From Candidatus Aquiluna sp. UB-MaderosW2red (GTDB lineage Bacteria > Actinomycetota > Actinomycetes > Actinomycetales > Microbacteriaceae), in NCBI RefSeq assembly GCF_900100865.1, contig NZ_LT627734.1:930001-994000 (forward strand): DNA of 64,000 nt, written 5' to 3'. Of this stretch, positions 8,446 to 17,996 are shown in pieces. The translations under genes were made by a program, and so were the position numbers. The notes beneath the pieces were generated by a model, which saw nothing but the letters and a program-made list of their open reading frames with translations, was not told the origin of the DNA and searched no databases. How positions within the stretch are numbered: position 1 is the first letter of the stretch; each line of letters begins with the position of its first letter.

Positions 8446-8892
8446 GTTTATGTCACTTTCTGGTGATGAGAGCATCACGATGAAACCAGACAATTTGTTT
8501 GGCTTTGGGCAAACGCGTCTTTTGACGCATTCGTTCGCCGCAAGAAAAAATCAACCACAGGGTAGTGGGGAGCGTTCTACGACGCAGGAAACAAATTAAT
8601 GTTTCAAGTAGTACAAGTGTACTGCCGAGAGTTGCTTTGCTGCTGTTTTTTTGTCGGCCTGCGGGTTTGTTGGGAATACCAACTCGGGGCCTGCCGGCCT
8701 CATGGTGATTTAACGGTGTCACAGTCCAAAGCCCTGTGATGCCCCAAATCAAGACTGCGACGAGAAATATAAGCGCTCCGCCCTCGGTGACAAAGTCAAT
8801 TGGGACAAAGAGGACCATAAATAAGCCAAACTACGGGTAGGCGAACAAATGTAATAGTGTTAGCGAATAATTGATTATTAGGGCGGCGGTGA
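8446..8892. other. Divergent intergenic region, helicase and Mn importer
   Basis: 447 bases between two divergent genes. A minus-strand open frame at 8453-8818 begins with a plausible membrane segment (FLVAVLIWGITGLW) but has no ribosome binding site and turns into atypical sequence, so I do not call it a gene. A palindrome AGTACA, two bases, TGTACT at 8610-8623 could be an operator for the helicase. The long leader expected for a cold-regulated helicase transcript would also lie here. The importer-proximal dyad is listed separately. Confidence 0.45.
8866..8879. promoter_or_regulatory. Candidate metalloregulator operator (palindrome)
   Basis: Perfect inverted repeat AATAAT-TG-ATTATT ending 13 bases before the ATG of the metal-binding lipoprotein gene. 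Position over the promoter or ribosome binding region and the presence of an MntR/DtxR-type repressor at the other end of the operon suggest a metal-dependent operator. AT-rich dyads of this sort are also seen for Fur/Zur-type regulators, so the cognate regulator is inferred only from gene context. Confidence 0.45.
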
Positions 8893-9828
8893 ATGGTGAT
8901 TAGGTTCAAAAAACCGAGCCGCGCAGGTGCGCTTTTTGTAGCGATTTCAATACTTCTAGCGGGATGCTCCCTTTCGAATGTCGAGCAAGACTTGGGTGCA
9001 GATCTCCCGGTTGTCCTCACGACCTTTACAGTGCTGGCAGATATCGCCCAAAATGTCGCTGGGGATAAATTAAGAATCGAGTCCATCACCAAGGTGGGGA
9101 GCGAAATCCACGGGTATCAACCAACCCCGGGGGATTTGATTCGAGCACAGGATGCTGATTTGATTTTGGATAACGGGTTAAATCTTGAGATTTGGTTCGA
9201 AAAGTTCGTTGTTGATTTAGATGTCCCTCACGTTGTAGTCAGTGATGGTGTGGAGCTGATGGAAATTTCAGAGGACTCCTATCGGGGTCTTGCGAACCCC
9301 CATGCCTGGATGAGCCCATTGAATGTGATGATCTACGTCGACAATATGCTCAAGGCATTTAGTGCGCTCTCGCCGCAGGACGCTGATTATTTTCAGGCTA
9401 ATGCAATTAGCTATAAGGAGCAGCTTCAGAAGGTTCAGGATGACCTAATAGCCAAATTGGCAAATCTCAAAGACTCCCAGCGGGCACTGGTTACCTGCGA
9501 GGGGGCGTTTTCCTATTTGGCGCGCGATGCTGGGCTGCAGGAGGTCTACATCTGGGCTGTGAATGCTGAGAGTCAAGCAACCCCGAGACAGATTGCCGGG
9601 GTTATTGAGTTTGTTACCGCAAATCAAGTTCCCGCCGTATTTTGCGAATCAACGGTGTCGGATGACGCTATGCAGCAGGTGGTGAGTGCGACTGCGGCAA
9701 AATTCGGAGGGGTGCTCTTTGTGGATTCGCTTTCTGAGCAAGATGGCCCAGTGCCAACATATCTAGATCTGATCAGATACAACGCCATCAAAATAGCAGC
9801 GGGACTTACTGGAGAAGTAAATGACTAA
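8893..9828 (+). CDS. Manganese/zinc ABC importer, substrate-binding lipoprotein (MntA/SitA-like)
   Basis: 311-residue cluster A-I metal-binding protein. Lipobox LLAGC with Cys25 predicts a lipoprotein on the outer face of the membrane. Likely metal ligands are H73 (GSEIHGYQPTP), H137 (NPHAWMSP), E203 (TCEGAFSYL) and D278 (VDSLSEQ). This His-His-Glu-Asp set is that of Mn(II)/Fe(II) binders such as PsaA; zinc-specific members usually have a third histidine in place of the Glu. No His-rich loop is seen. It is first in a three-gene operon and overlaps the ATPase gene by 8 bases. Mn is favoured, Zn or Fe not excluded. Confidence 0.9.
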   Translation: MVIRFKKPSRAGALFVAISILLAGCSLSNVEQDLGADLPVVLTTFTVLADIAQNVAGDKLRIESITKVGSEIHGYQPTPGDLIRAQDADLILDNGLNLEIWFEKFVVDLDVPHVVVSDGVELMEISEDSYRGLANPHAWMSPLNVMIYVDNMLKAFSALSPQDADYFQANAISYKEQLQKVQDDLIAKLANLKDSQRALVTCEGAFSYLARDAGLQEVYIWAVNAESQATPRQIAGVIEFVTANQVPAVFCESTVSDDAMQQVVSATAAKFGGVLFVDSLSEQDGPVPTYLDLIRYNAIKIAAGLTGEVND

Positions 9829-10564
9829 CCCCGCGGTTTCAATAAAAGATTTGCACGTGTCCTATGGCGAACTCAAAGCACTGACTGGCGCCACTTTTGA
9901 GCTTCCAAAAGCAAGGGTTGTGGGCTTGGTGGGGATGAATGGCTCTGGAAAATCCACACTATTCAAGGCCATTATGGGCATGGTCAAAATTCAAGCTGGC
10001 AACATTGTGGTCTTTGGTGAGGACTCGGCAGCTGCTCGCCGCAAAGGCAGCATTGCCTATGTTCCGCAAAGCGAAGAGATCGACTGGAGCTTTCCAGTCT
10101 CGGTGCGTGATGTTGTCCTGATGGGCCGTTACGGCAAGATGGGGCCCTCAAGACGGGCTAATGCCGAAGACCACTTGGCCGTAAAGAATGCCTTGGCAAA
10201 GGTCGAGCTTGGTGAATACGCAGATCGGCAGATCGGCCAGCTCTCTGGCGGTCAGCGCAAGCGAGCTTTTTTGGCCCGGGCAATTGCTCAAGAAGCCAGA
10301 ATTTTGTTGTTAGATGAGCCTTTTGCCGGGGTGGATAAAAAATCTGAGGCCACAATCATCAAGCTAATTAAGGGCTTGGCCAGTGAGGGGGCGACCATCT
10401 TGGTGTCCACTCATGACCTTCTCGCATTGCCACAGCTAGCCGAGGAATCAATTCTTTTAATGCGTAGGGTTTTGATGCACGACACCACTAAAAATATCCT
10501 GCAGCCAAATAATCTGGCTTTGGCCTTTGGGATTGATGTTTTAGCTAGCGGGGATGCCTCATGA
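9821..10564 (+). CDS. Manganese/zinc ABC importer, ATP-binding protein
   Basis: 247-residue ABC ATPase. Walker A GMNGSGKST (about 38-46), signature LSGGQRKRAFLARAIAQ, Walker B ILLLDEPFAG and the H-loop in STHDL are all intact. It energises import of the metal delivered by the upstream lipoprotein. It overlaps that gene by 8 bases and the permease gene by 4 bases (ATGA), indicating one transcript with coupled translation. Confidence 0.93.
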   Translation: MTNPAVSIKDLHVSYGELKALTGATFELPKARVVGLVGMNGSGKSTLFKAIMGMVKIQAGNIVVFGEDSAAARRKGSIAYVPQSEEIDWSFPVSVRDVVLMGRYGKMGPSRRANAEDHLAVKNALAKVELGEYADRQIGQLSGGQRKRAFLARAIAQEARILLLDEPFAGVDKKSEATIIKLIKGLASEGATILVSTHDLLALPQLAEESILLMRRVLMHDTTKNILQPNNLALAFGIDVLASGDAS

Positions 10565-11448
10565 ACCTAATCGATTTGATTCTCGAGCCTTTGAGTTACG
10601 ACTTTATGATCAGGGCCTTGATAACCACCTTGGTGGCTGCAATCGTTGGCGCAGTGCTGTCGACCTGGCTGGTGTTGATCGGTTGGTCTTTGATGGGTGA
10701 TGCTGTTTCACATGCGGTGTTGCCGGGGGTTGTAATCGCCTACGTGTTGGATTTCCCCTTTGCTATCGGCGCCGCCTTCTTCGGCTTTTTGGCGGTTATT
10801 TTAATTGGGGTGGTGCGGGACACCAGTCGCGTAAAGGAAGATGCCGCGATTGGGATTGTGTTTACTACCCTCTTTGCACTGGGCTTAGTTTTGATTTCAG
10901 TCACCCCATCCCAGACCAATCTCACCCATATTGTTTTCGGGAACTTGTTGGGGGTGTCTTGGGCCGATGTCACCCAGGTAGTTGTGTTGGGTGCCATTAC
11001 TCTCGGAGTGCTGATTTATAAGCGACGAGACTTTACGTTATTTGCATTTGACCCGAGTCACGCTCGCGCTATCGGTCTGAATCCCAAGCTCATTGGCGCC
11101 CTGCTGCTCGCGCTATTGGCACTCACCTCGGTCGTAGCGCTGCAGGCCGTGGGGGTTATTTTGGTTGTTGCCATGCTGATTATTCCAGGAGCAACCGCGT
11201 ATCTTTTGACTGATCAGTTTTCTAAGATGCTTATTATTGCGCCAGTGATGGCCTCAATTGCCGCAGTCGGTGGGGTCTATTTGAGCTATTACCTAGATAC
11301 GGCATCGGGTGGCATGGTGGTCCTATCTCAAGGAGCCATGTTCGCATTCGTATACCTATTTAGCCCGCGCCAAGGAATCATCGGCAAAAGAATCAGGGCG
11401 GCCAGCCTTGCAAAAACGGCAGGGAAGCTCGAGGCTAAAGCGATTTAA
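10561..11448 (+). CDS. Manganese/zinc ABC importer, permease (ABC-3 family)
   Basis: 295-residue permease of the ABC-3 (ZnuB/MntB) family with about eight or nine hydrophobic helices. Early motif SLMGDAVSHAVLPGV is characteristic, as is AVGVILVVAMLIIPGATAYLL in the second half. It completes the importer with the lipoprotein and ATPase. Its 3' end overlaps the 3' end of the convergent repressor gene by 4 bases, so no dedicated terminator separates the two. Confidence 0.93.
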   Translation: MNLIDLILEPLSYDFMIRALITTLVAAIVGAVLSTWLVLIGWSLMGDAVSHAVLPGVVIAYVLDFPFAIGAAFFGFLAVILIGVVRDTSRVKEDAAIGIVFTTLFALGLVLISVTPSQTNLTHIVFGNLLGVSWADVTQVVVLGAITLGVLIYKRRDFTLFAFDPSHARAIGLNPKLIGALLLALLALTSVVALQAVGVILVVAMLIIPGATAYLLTDQFSKMLIIAPVMASIAAVGGVYLSYYLDTASGGMVVLSQGAMFAFVYLFSPRQGIIGKRIRAASLAKTAGKLEAKAI

Positions 11449-12140
11449 TTAGTTGGTGTCTCGGGCTCAATGATTTCCACATAAAGCGCCTGAGCTGCCG
11501 CTATGCCGAGGCCAAGCGGCTTACTTGATTCTCTGATCCGGATACTGAAATCATGGGAATACACCTGCGGCTCTAGAACTTCAAGTGGAGTGTCTAGGCC
11601 AATTTTATGCTCATCGAAGAACTTTAGGAGTTCGGGATCGGCATCCGAAATACGCCTGACTTGAGCCTTAGAACCGATGGGAACCATGTGCAGTCGAATC
11701 GCGTTGGGCACCTCGATGGCGCCACTGGCTGAGGGTATTGGGTCACCGTGGGGATCTCTTTTGGGAAAGCCGAGTTTCTTGTCGAGCTGGTCAATCATGA
11801 AATCCGAAACGGCGTGTTCAAGGTTCTCCGCTTCATCATGGACCTGATCCCAGCGATACCCCAAGACCTCAACTAAAAACGTTTCGATCATTCGGTGCCT
11901 TCGGACCATAGCCAGAGCGTGAGTTCGGCCGAGATCAGTTAGCTCGATGGCGGCGTAGGGAGAGTAGTTCACGAGCCCCAGCTGTCCGAGTCTTCTCATG
12001 CCATCCGATACCGAAGACAACTTGAGCCCGGTTTTTTGAGAGACTTCGGTCGCAGTGACTGAGTTCGACGACCACTCGGTGAGACCCCATATTGCCTTGA
12101 GGTAGTTCTGAGTGCTGGTGGTGAGCTCTGATACTGACAT
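11445..12140 (-). CDS. MntR/DtxR-family metal-dependent repressor
   Basis: 231 residues with the three-part DtxR layout: winged helix (about 1-70, TSTQNYLKAIWGL and TEVSQKTGLKLSSVSDGMRRL), metal-binding dimerisation domain (about 71-140, including HRMIETFLVEVLGYRWDQVHDEAENLEHAVSD) and a C-terminal FeoA/SH3-like domain. The ligand pattern with C replaced by non-cysteine residues fits a manganese sensor better than a strict iron sensor, but this is inference. It lies tail to tail with the metal importer, which it very likely represses when metal is plentiful. Confidence 0.88.
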   Translation of the reverse strand: MSVSELTTSTQNYLKAIWGLTEWSSNSVTATEVSQKTGLKLSSVSDGMRRLGQLGLVNYSPYAAIELTDLGRTHALAMVRRHRMIETFLVEVLGYRWDQVHDEAENLEHAVSDFMIDQLDKKLGFPKRDPHGDPIPSASGAIEVPNAIRLHMVPIGSKAQVRRISDADPELLKFFDEHKIGLDTPLEVLEPQVYSHDFSIRIRESSKPLGLGIAAAQALYVEIIEPETPTN

Positions 12141-12183
12141 GATTCAAGGATAGTTCTTCATTGTCCCAGTCCGCTGAATGCAA

Positions 12184-12816
12184 TTAGTGGATCAGCGCCT
12201 CGTAGAGCATATAAAAACCGAGGAGGGTCAGTGCCAACCCGCCAATTCCCCTGAAATTAGCTAACCGTTTTTCGGAGTGGGCCAGCCAGGCCCTGGCTTG
12301 ACCTGCAGCAATCGCATAGCCACTATCCGACACAATTCCGATGCTAGAAAAGATCACCCCCATCAGCAGCATTTGGGTGATGGGGTTGCCAAGCTCTGGA
12401 GAGGTAAATGATGGAAGTGCTGCGATAAAGAACACGAAGGTTTTGGCGTTTGTCAGACCCACGATTACCGAGTCTCTCAAGAGGGTCTTTTTTGATTGGG
12501 CAGCCAAATTGGCGGTTAGCGAAAAGTCAGCTCGCTGCCAGATTGCCTTAATTCCCAAGTAAATAATCATTCCGGCTCCGAGCAGCCGAATCATAAAAAA
12601 CAACACTTCGGATTGCTGGATGATTGCCCCAAGTCCCAAAGCCACCAGCAGTATCTGCACCCCAACCCCCAGGGCGTTCCCCAGAACGCTCAACAAGGCT
12701 GGCTTAGTGCCCAAAATTAAAGCGCGGCCCACTGCAAAAAGCACTCCGGGTCCAGGCACCAGAATGATGACCAACGCTAGAAGCGTGAAGGTGATTAGGT
12801 TTGAAGTTGATGGCAC
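12184..12816 (-). CDS. LysE/RhtB-family amino acid exporter
   Basis: 210-residue inner-membrane protein with about six helices. N-terminal LVPGPGVLFAVGRALILG is the LysE/RhtB signature, and FFIAALPSF in the middle is also typical. Members export amino acids such as threonine, homoserine or lysine; the substrate cannot be deduced here. It is transcribed in the same direction as the repressor gene, 43 bases upstream of that gene's start. Confidence 0.87.
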   Translation of the reverse strand: MPSTSNLITFTLLALVIILVPGPGVLFAVGRALILGTKPALLSVLGNALGVGVQILLVALGLGAIIQQSEVLFFMIRLLGAGMIIYLGIKAIWQRADFSLTANLAAQSKKTLLRDSVIVGLTNAKTFVFFIAALPSFTSPELGNPITQMLLMGVIFSSIGIVSDSGYAIAAGQARAWLAHSEKRLANFRGIGGLALTLLGFYMLYEALIH

Positions 12817-12894
12817 GACAAGACTTTACTGCAGTTACCAATCTGCCAATAAGGAAACTGAGGTACTAGCCTCGCTATTCTTTTAGGGTGGCTA

Positions 12895-13866
12895 TTGAAG
12901 ACAGGCTTCGACCAAGAGGCCGATAAAAAAGATCCCAAGGGGTGCCTAATTTACGAGACACATAAAAACCTAAAGGTCATCGCAATCGATGTTGGCGGCA
13001 CTGAGATCAAAGCGGCAGTTTTTACTGGTCCTAAGCAAGGTGAGGTATTCAGGGTCAAGACGCTTCGCGCGGAGGGCTCTAAAGGAATCACAGCACGAGT
13101 TATGAAACTTGTGGCTGATTTGGTAGCACTGGAACCAGAGGCAAAGGCAATTGGTATCGCCTTGGCTGGGCAGATCAACGAGGAGACCGGGGTCGCGGAG
13201 GCCTCAGAGAATCTTTACTGGGACAACGTTCCGTTTCGCGACATGATCAAAGCGGCGACTGGCCTTCCGGTTGGCCTGGGTCACGACGTTCGAGCCGGAG
13301 GCCTGGCGGAGCAAACTCTTGGGGGCCTAAAAGGCGTTGAGAATGGGTTATTTTTGGCCATCGGTACTGGGATTGCTGGCGCGATGCTGATACAGGGCAA
13401 GCTCAACAGCCATAAATTCGGGGGTGAGATTGGCCATCTGAATGTCGGCTCGGATCGATCCTGCGCTTGCGGTTCTTCTGGATGCCTTGAGACAGTGGCC
13501 ACTGGCCCTTCAATCGCCCAAAGATATTTTGAGAAATCTGGAATTCAGGTTGCCGGTGCGGCGGAAGTATTTGAGTTCTCTAAATCTGGGGACGCATTGG
13601 CTGGCCAAGTTTGGGGAGACGCGGTTAGGTCTTTGAGTCTCGCGCTTACTTCATATATTTCAGTCTTAGCACCAGAAGTAATAGTTATCGGCGGGGGAGT
13701 ATCGAAGGCGGGTGAGGGCTTAATGGGGCCGCTCAGAGCAAATTTAGAGAGTCAGCTGGTCTGGCAGAAGATGCCTTTGATAAAAGCCTCATCATTGGGG
13801 GACCTTGCTACCTGCATCGGAGCCTCAATTCTGGCTCAGAATGCCTACGCTGCTGCTAAGGGTTAG
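12895..13866 (+). CDS. ROK-family sugar kinase
   Basis: 323 residues. N-terminal phosphate loop AIDVGGTEIKAAVF, catalytic aspartate in GLGHDVRAGGLAE (usual form NDAN, altered here to HDVR), and the ROK zinc motif CACGSSGCLE after GGEIGHLNV. The only usable start is TTG at 12895, preceded by AGGGTGG; this leaves a 27-residue N-terminal extension before the phosphate loop. Likely phosphorylates a hexose such as glucose or an N-acetylhexosamine; specificity is not determined. Its 3' end overlaps the convergent DoxX-like gene by 11 bases. Confidence 0.88.
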   Translation: MKTGFDQEADKKDPKGCLIYETHKNLKVIAIDVGGTEIKAAVFTGPKQGEVFRVKTLRAEGSKGITARVMKLVADLVALEPEAKAIGIALAGQINEETGVAEASENLYWDNVPFRDMIKAATGLPVGLGHDVRAGGLAEQTLGGLKGVENGLFLAIGTGIAGAMLIQGKLNSHKFGGEIGHLNVGSDRSCACGSSGCLETVATGPSIAQRYFEKSGIQVAGAAEVFEFSKSGDALAGQVWGDAVRSLSLALTSYISVLAPEVIVIGGGVSKAGEGLMGPLRANLESQLVWQKMPLIKASSLGDLATCIGASILAQNAYAAAKG

Positions 13867-14269
13867 TTTTCTTTGATCGTCTTAGGAGCTGGTAAGCATT
13901 AGTGGCAAATAGCGCCCAGAGAATCAAAACTGGCTGGAAGAACAGTCGCATGAATCTAGCCTGATCGGTGTCTAAGCCGAAGGCGCTCACCCCGTTTAGC
14001 CACTGCGAGATGTTTCCCGGGAAAATCGCTATAAAGAAAAGCGCAGCGGCTAGACCAACCCACTTGCGAAAGGGCCACAAAACCAAAAGGCCCAAGCCCA
14101 GTGAAATTTCAACGATTCCAGATGCAACGACCACAAAGTCGGGACTCAGCGGCAACCAGGTTGGCACTTGGGCTTGAAACTCCGCCCTGGCGGTCGTGAG
14201 GTGAGAAATGCCGGCTGAGGTGAGTACGAAACCTAGAAGAAGCTGCAGCGCAACCTTTATAATTCTCAT
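13856..14269 (-). CDS. DoxX-like membrane protein
   Basis: 137 residues with four hydrophobic helices. The family pattern is visible: LQLLLGFVLTSAGISHL at the N-terminus, GIVEISLGLGLLV in helix 2 and FPGNISQWLNG before the last helices. DoxX-like proteins are small redox- or quinone-associated membrane proteins without a settled general function. The start overlaps the deoD stop by 4 bases, so it is probably translated from the deoD transcript. Confidence 0.75.
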   Translation of the reverse strand: MRIIKVALQLLLGFVLTSAGISHLTTARAEFQAQVPTWLPLSPDFVVVASGIVEISLGLGLLVLWPFRKWVGLAAALFFIAIFPGNISQWLNGVSAFGLDTDQARFMRLFFQPVLILWALFATNAYQLLRRSKKTNP

Positions 14270-14960
14270 TCGGCAGCGGCCAGCGCAATTTCAACCATTG
14301 CCCTAAAACCGCTCTCACGCTCTTCTGGGGAGGTGTGGCCAGAGCCATCCATCATGTCTGAAACAGTTACGATTCCAAGCGCCTTGCGCTTGAATCTTGC
14401 GGCCAGGGTGTAGAGCATGCTGGTCTCCATTTCCAGGGCCAGGATGCCGTATTCGGTCCACTTATCAAGTGAATTGGTGGTGTCATAGAAAAGATCGCCA
14501 GAGGCAACCCCTCCAACATGGAAACTCGAGCCGAGCTCTCGAGCCTTATTCACTGCTTTTTCTAGCAGCTCATAGCTGGCATGCGGGGCAAAGTCCAGGC
14601 CATTTGTGGCACGGTGATTAATCTGAGAGTCCGTTGAGGCGGTCATCGCAATCACGACATCGCGTAGCTTTGTGGGTGCAATCCCGCCTGCGGTGCCAAC
14701 CCGAATCGCGCTCTGGACACCGAACTCCTCAAAGAGCTCCTGTGCGTAAATGCCCATCGAGGGAGCCCCCATGCCGGTGCCCTGAACCGATACTCGCTTG
14801 CCGTGATAGCTGCCGGTGTAGCCGAACATGTTGCGGACCGAGTTGTACTGAACGGCGTCCTCTAGAAAGGTTTCTGAAATCCACTTGGCACGTAAGGGGT
14901 CACCTGGCAGCAGGATGACTTCGGCAATATCACCGGGTTTTGCATTGATGTGAACGCTCA

Positions 14961-14961
<1 letters not shown>
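14266..14961 (-). CDS. deoD: Purine-nucleoside phosphorylase DeoD
   Basis: 231 residues, hexameric bacterial-type enzyme that splits purine (deoxy)nucleosides with phosphate into base and (deoxy)ribose-1-phosphate. Motifs: LLPGDPLRAK for phosphate binding, GTGMGAPSMGIY, RVGTAGG, ALEMETSMLYTLA for nucleoside binding and TVSDMMDG with the catalytic aspartate. The ATG overlaps the argG stop by one base (TAATG), so it is coupled to argG although the pathways differ. Confidence 0.95.
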
Positions 14962-16277
<1,316 letters not shown>

Positions 16278-16295
16278 TCAAAGCCTAACGAATCG

Positions 16296-17960
16296 CTAAG
16301 CCCGAGCCATCGCCTTTTCGAGGGTATCGAGACCCAATCCGCCAAGATTCAGAGCAGTTTTGTGGAATTCCTTGATATCAAAAGACTCGCCCTTGCGAGC
16401 CTTATAGTCATCGCGGATCTGCTCCCAAATTCGCTGGCCGACCTTATAGCTCGGTGCCTGGCCAGGCCAACCAAAGTACCTGGTGACCTCGAAACGAACG
16501 AACTCTTTGGACATGTTCACGTTTTTGCCCATGAAATCAAGGGCGTAGTCAAAGTCCCAAACACCCTTGCCGTCGAGGCGCTCTTTGCCAAGGTGCACTC
16601 CGATATCCAACACCACTCGAGCGGCACGCATTCTTTGACCATCGAGCATTCCCAAGCGATCCGCCGGGTTATCCAAAAAGCCCAACTCCTCCATCAGTCG
16701 CTCAGCATAAAGCGCCCAGCCTTCGCCGTGACCTGAAGTCCAGGAGGCAAGTCTGCGCCAAGCATTTAGAGTGTCTCGCACGTAGGTGGCTTGCGCTACC
16801 TGCAGGTGGTGGCCAGGGACTCCCTCGTGATACACGGTGGTTGTTTCACGCCAGGTGTCAAACTCTGTGACACCAACTGGAACCGACCACCACATTCTGC
16901 CGGGCCTAGAAAAGTCATCCGATGGGCCGGTGTAGTAAATGCCGCCGTGCTGGGTTGGTGCAATCATGCACTCGAGTTTTTTGAGCGGCTCCGCGATTTC
17001 AAAGTGGGTGCCACTTAGAGCCTCGATTGCGTTATCGCTGAGTTTCTGCATCCACTTTTGCAATTCTTCGGTGCCGTGCAGTTTTGTGCTCGGGTCATTC
17101 TCGAGGTGCTTAATGGCCTCTTCGACACTTGCTCCTGGCAAAATCTGGTTGGCCACTTCATTTTGCTCAGCAACAATTCGCGCCAGCTCTTCGATGCCCC
17201 ACTTATAGGTCTCGTCAAGATCCACGGTTGCGCCTAAGAAGCTGCTGGAGAGCATTTGGTAGCGCTCTCTACCAATAGCATCCGGGGTATTGGAAATCGC
17301 GTGAATCGCCTTTAGGGTCTCCCTAAAATCCGCGTAGCCCTTGGTTGCTTCCTCGGCCGCTTCGATTAGTTCTTTTTTCAAAGACTCCGGCAACTCTTGG
17401 CCATCGGCTTTAGCCGAAGCCGCAAAGCTGCGGAAGAAGCCTTTTTCGGAGGCGATTTGGTCGGCCTGGGCAATAACTTCTTCGAGCTGCCTTTTTGCTG
17501 GCGCGTCATTATTCGCGGCAGAAATCTTCAGGCTGCGTCCGTAGCCCTCAAGACTCTGAGGAACTTTGCGCATCCTAGATGCGATGTTCTCCCAGTCTTT
17601 GATTGTGGCAGTTGGGGAAATATCAAAGATGTCCCTGATGCCCTGGGCTGGGGATGCGATGTTGTTGAGGTTTCTGAAGCTTAGGCCGGACTCGTAGGAC
17701 TCAATTTCACCCTCGAGGCTAAACAGCATCGCCTCTTTGGTGACAATGTCAACATCGTCGGTCGGTGCCAGTTTGGTTAGTTCGGCGATAACGTTCTTAA
17801 TGTCGGCCTGGCCTTGAGCTAGAGCCTCGGGAGAGTGGTCGTCCATATCTGCCTCGCCACCGGGATAACCGATTGAGGTAGCGTAAGAGGGATAGAAATC
17901 CGCCATTTTTCTAACCCAGCTATTTGCAAGATTGTCGATTTCTGTTTCGATGCGCTTCAT
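16296..17960 (-). CDS. DUF885-family putative metallopeptidase
   Basis: 554 residues with no signal peptide. The motif HEGVPGHHLQVAQ (about 375-387) and the conserved EGWALYAERLMEELG and RVVLDIGVH segments identify the DUF885 family, whose members resemble zinc peptidases with an HExxxGHH site. A helical N-terminal two-thirds is usual. The substrate is unknown. It lies 21 bases upstream of argG and 36 bases downstream of the decarboxylase gene, apparently on the same transcript. Confidence 0.85.
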   Translation of the reverse strand: MKRIETEIDNLANSWVRKMADFYPSYATSIGYPGGEADMDDHSPEALAQGQADIKNVIAELTKLAPTDDVDIVTKEAMLFSLEGEIESYESGLSFRNLNNIASPAQGIRDIFDISPTATIKDWENIASRMRKVPQSLEGYGRSLKISAANNDAPAKRQLEEVIAQADQIASEKGFFRSFAASAKADGQELPESLKKELIEAAEEATKGYADFRETLKAIHAISNTPDAIGRERYQMLSSSFLGATVDLDETYKWGIEELARIVAEQNEVANQILPGASVEEAIKHLENDPSTKLHGTEELQKWMQKLSDNAIEALSGTHFEIAEPLKKLECMIAPTQHGGIYYTGPSDDFSRPGRMWWSVPVGVTEFDTWRETTTVYHEGVPGHHLQVAQATYVRDTLNAWRRLASWTSGHGEGWALYAERLMEELGFLDNPADRLGMLDGQRMRAARVVLDIGVHLGKERLDGKGVWDFDYALDFMGKNVNMSKEFVRFEVTRYFGWPGQAPSYKVGQRIWEQIRDDYKARKGESFDIKEFHKTALNLGGLGLDTLEKAMARA

Positions 17961-17996
17961 TGCCAGCTCCTAATAAAAGAATTATTAGAACTAAAT

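Noticed and set aside
8453-8818. 121-codon minus-strand frame before the helicase
   Set aside because: Begins with a plausible membrane segment but has no ribosome binding site, and the second half looks like non-coding translation. Left unannotated.
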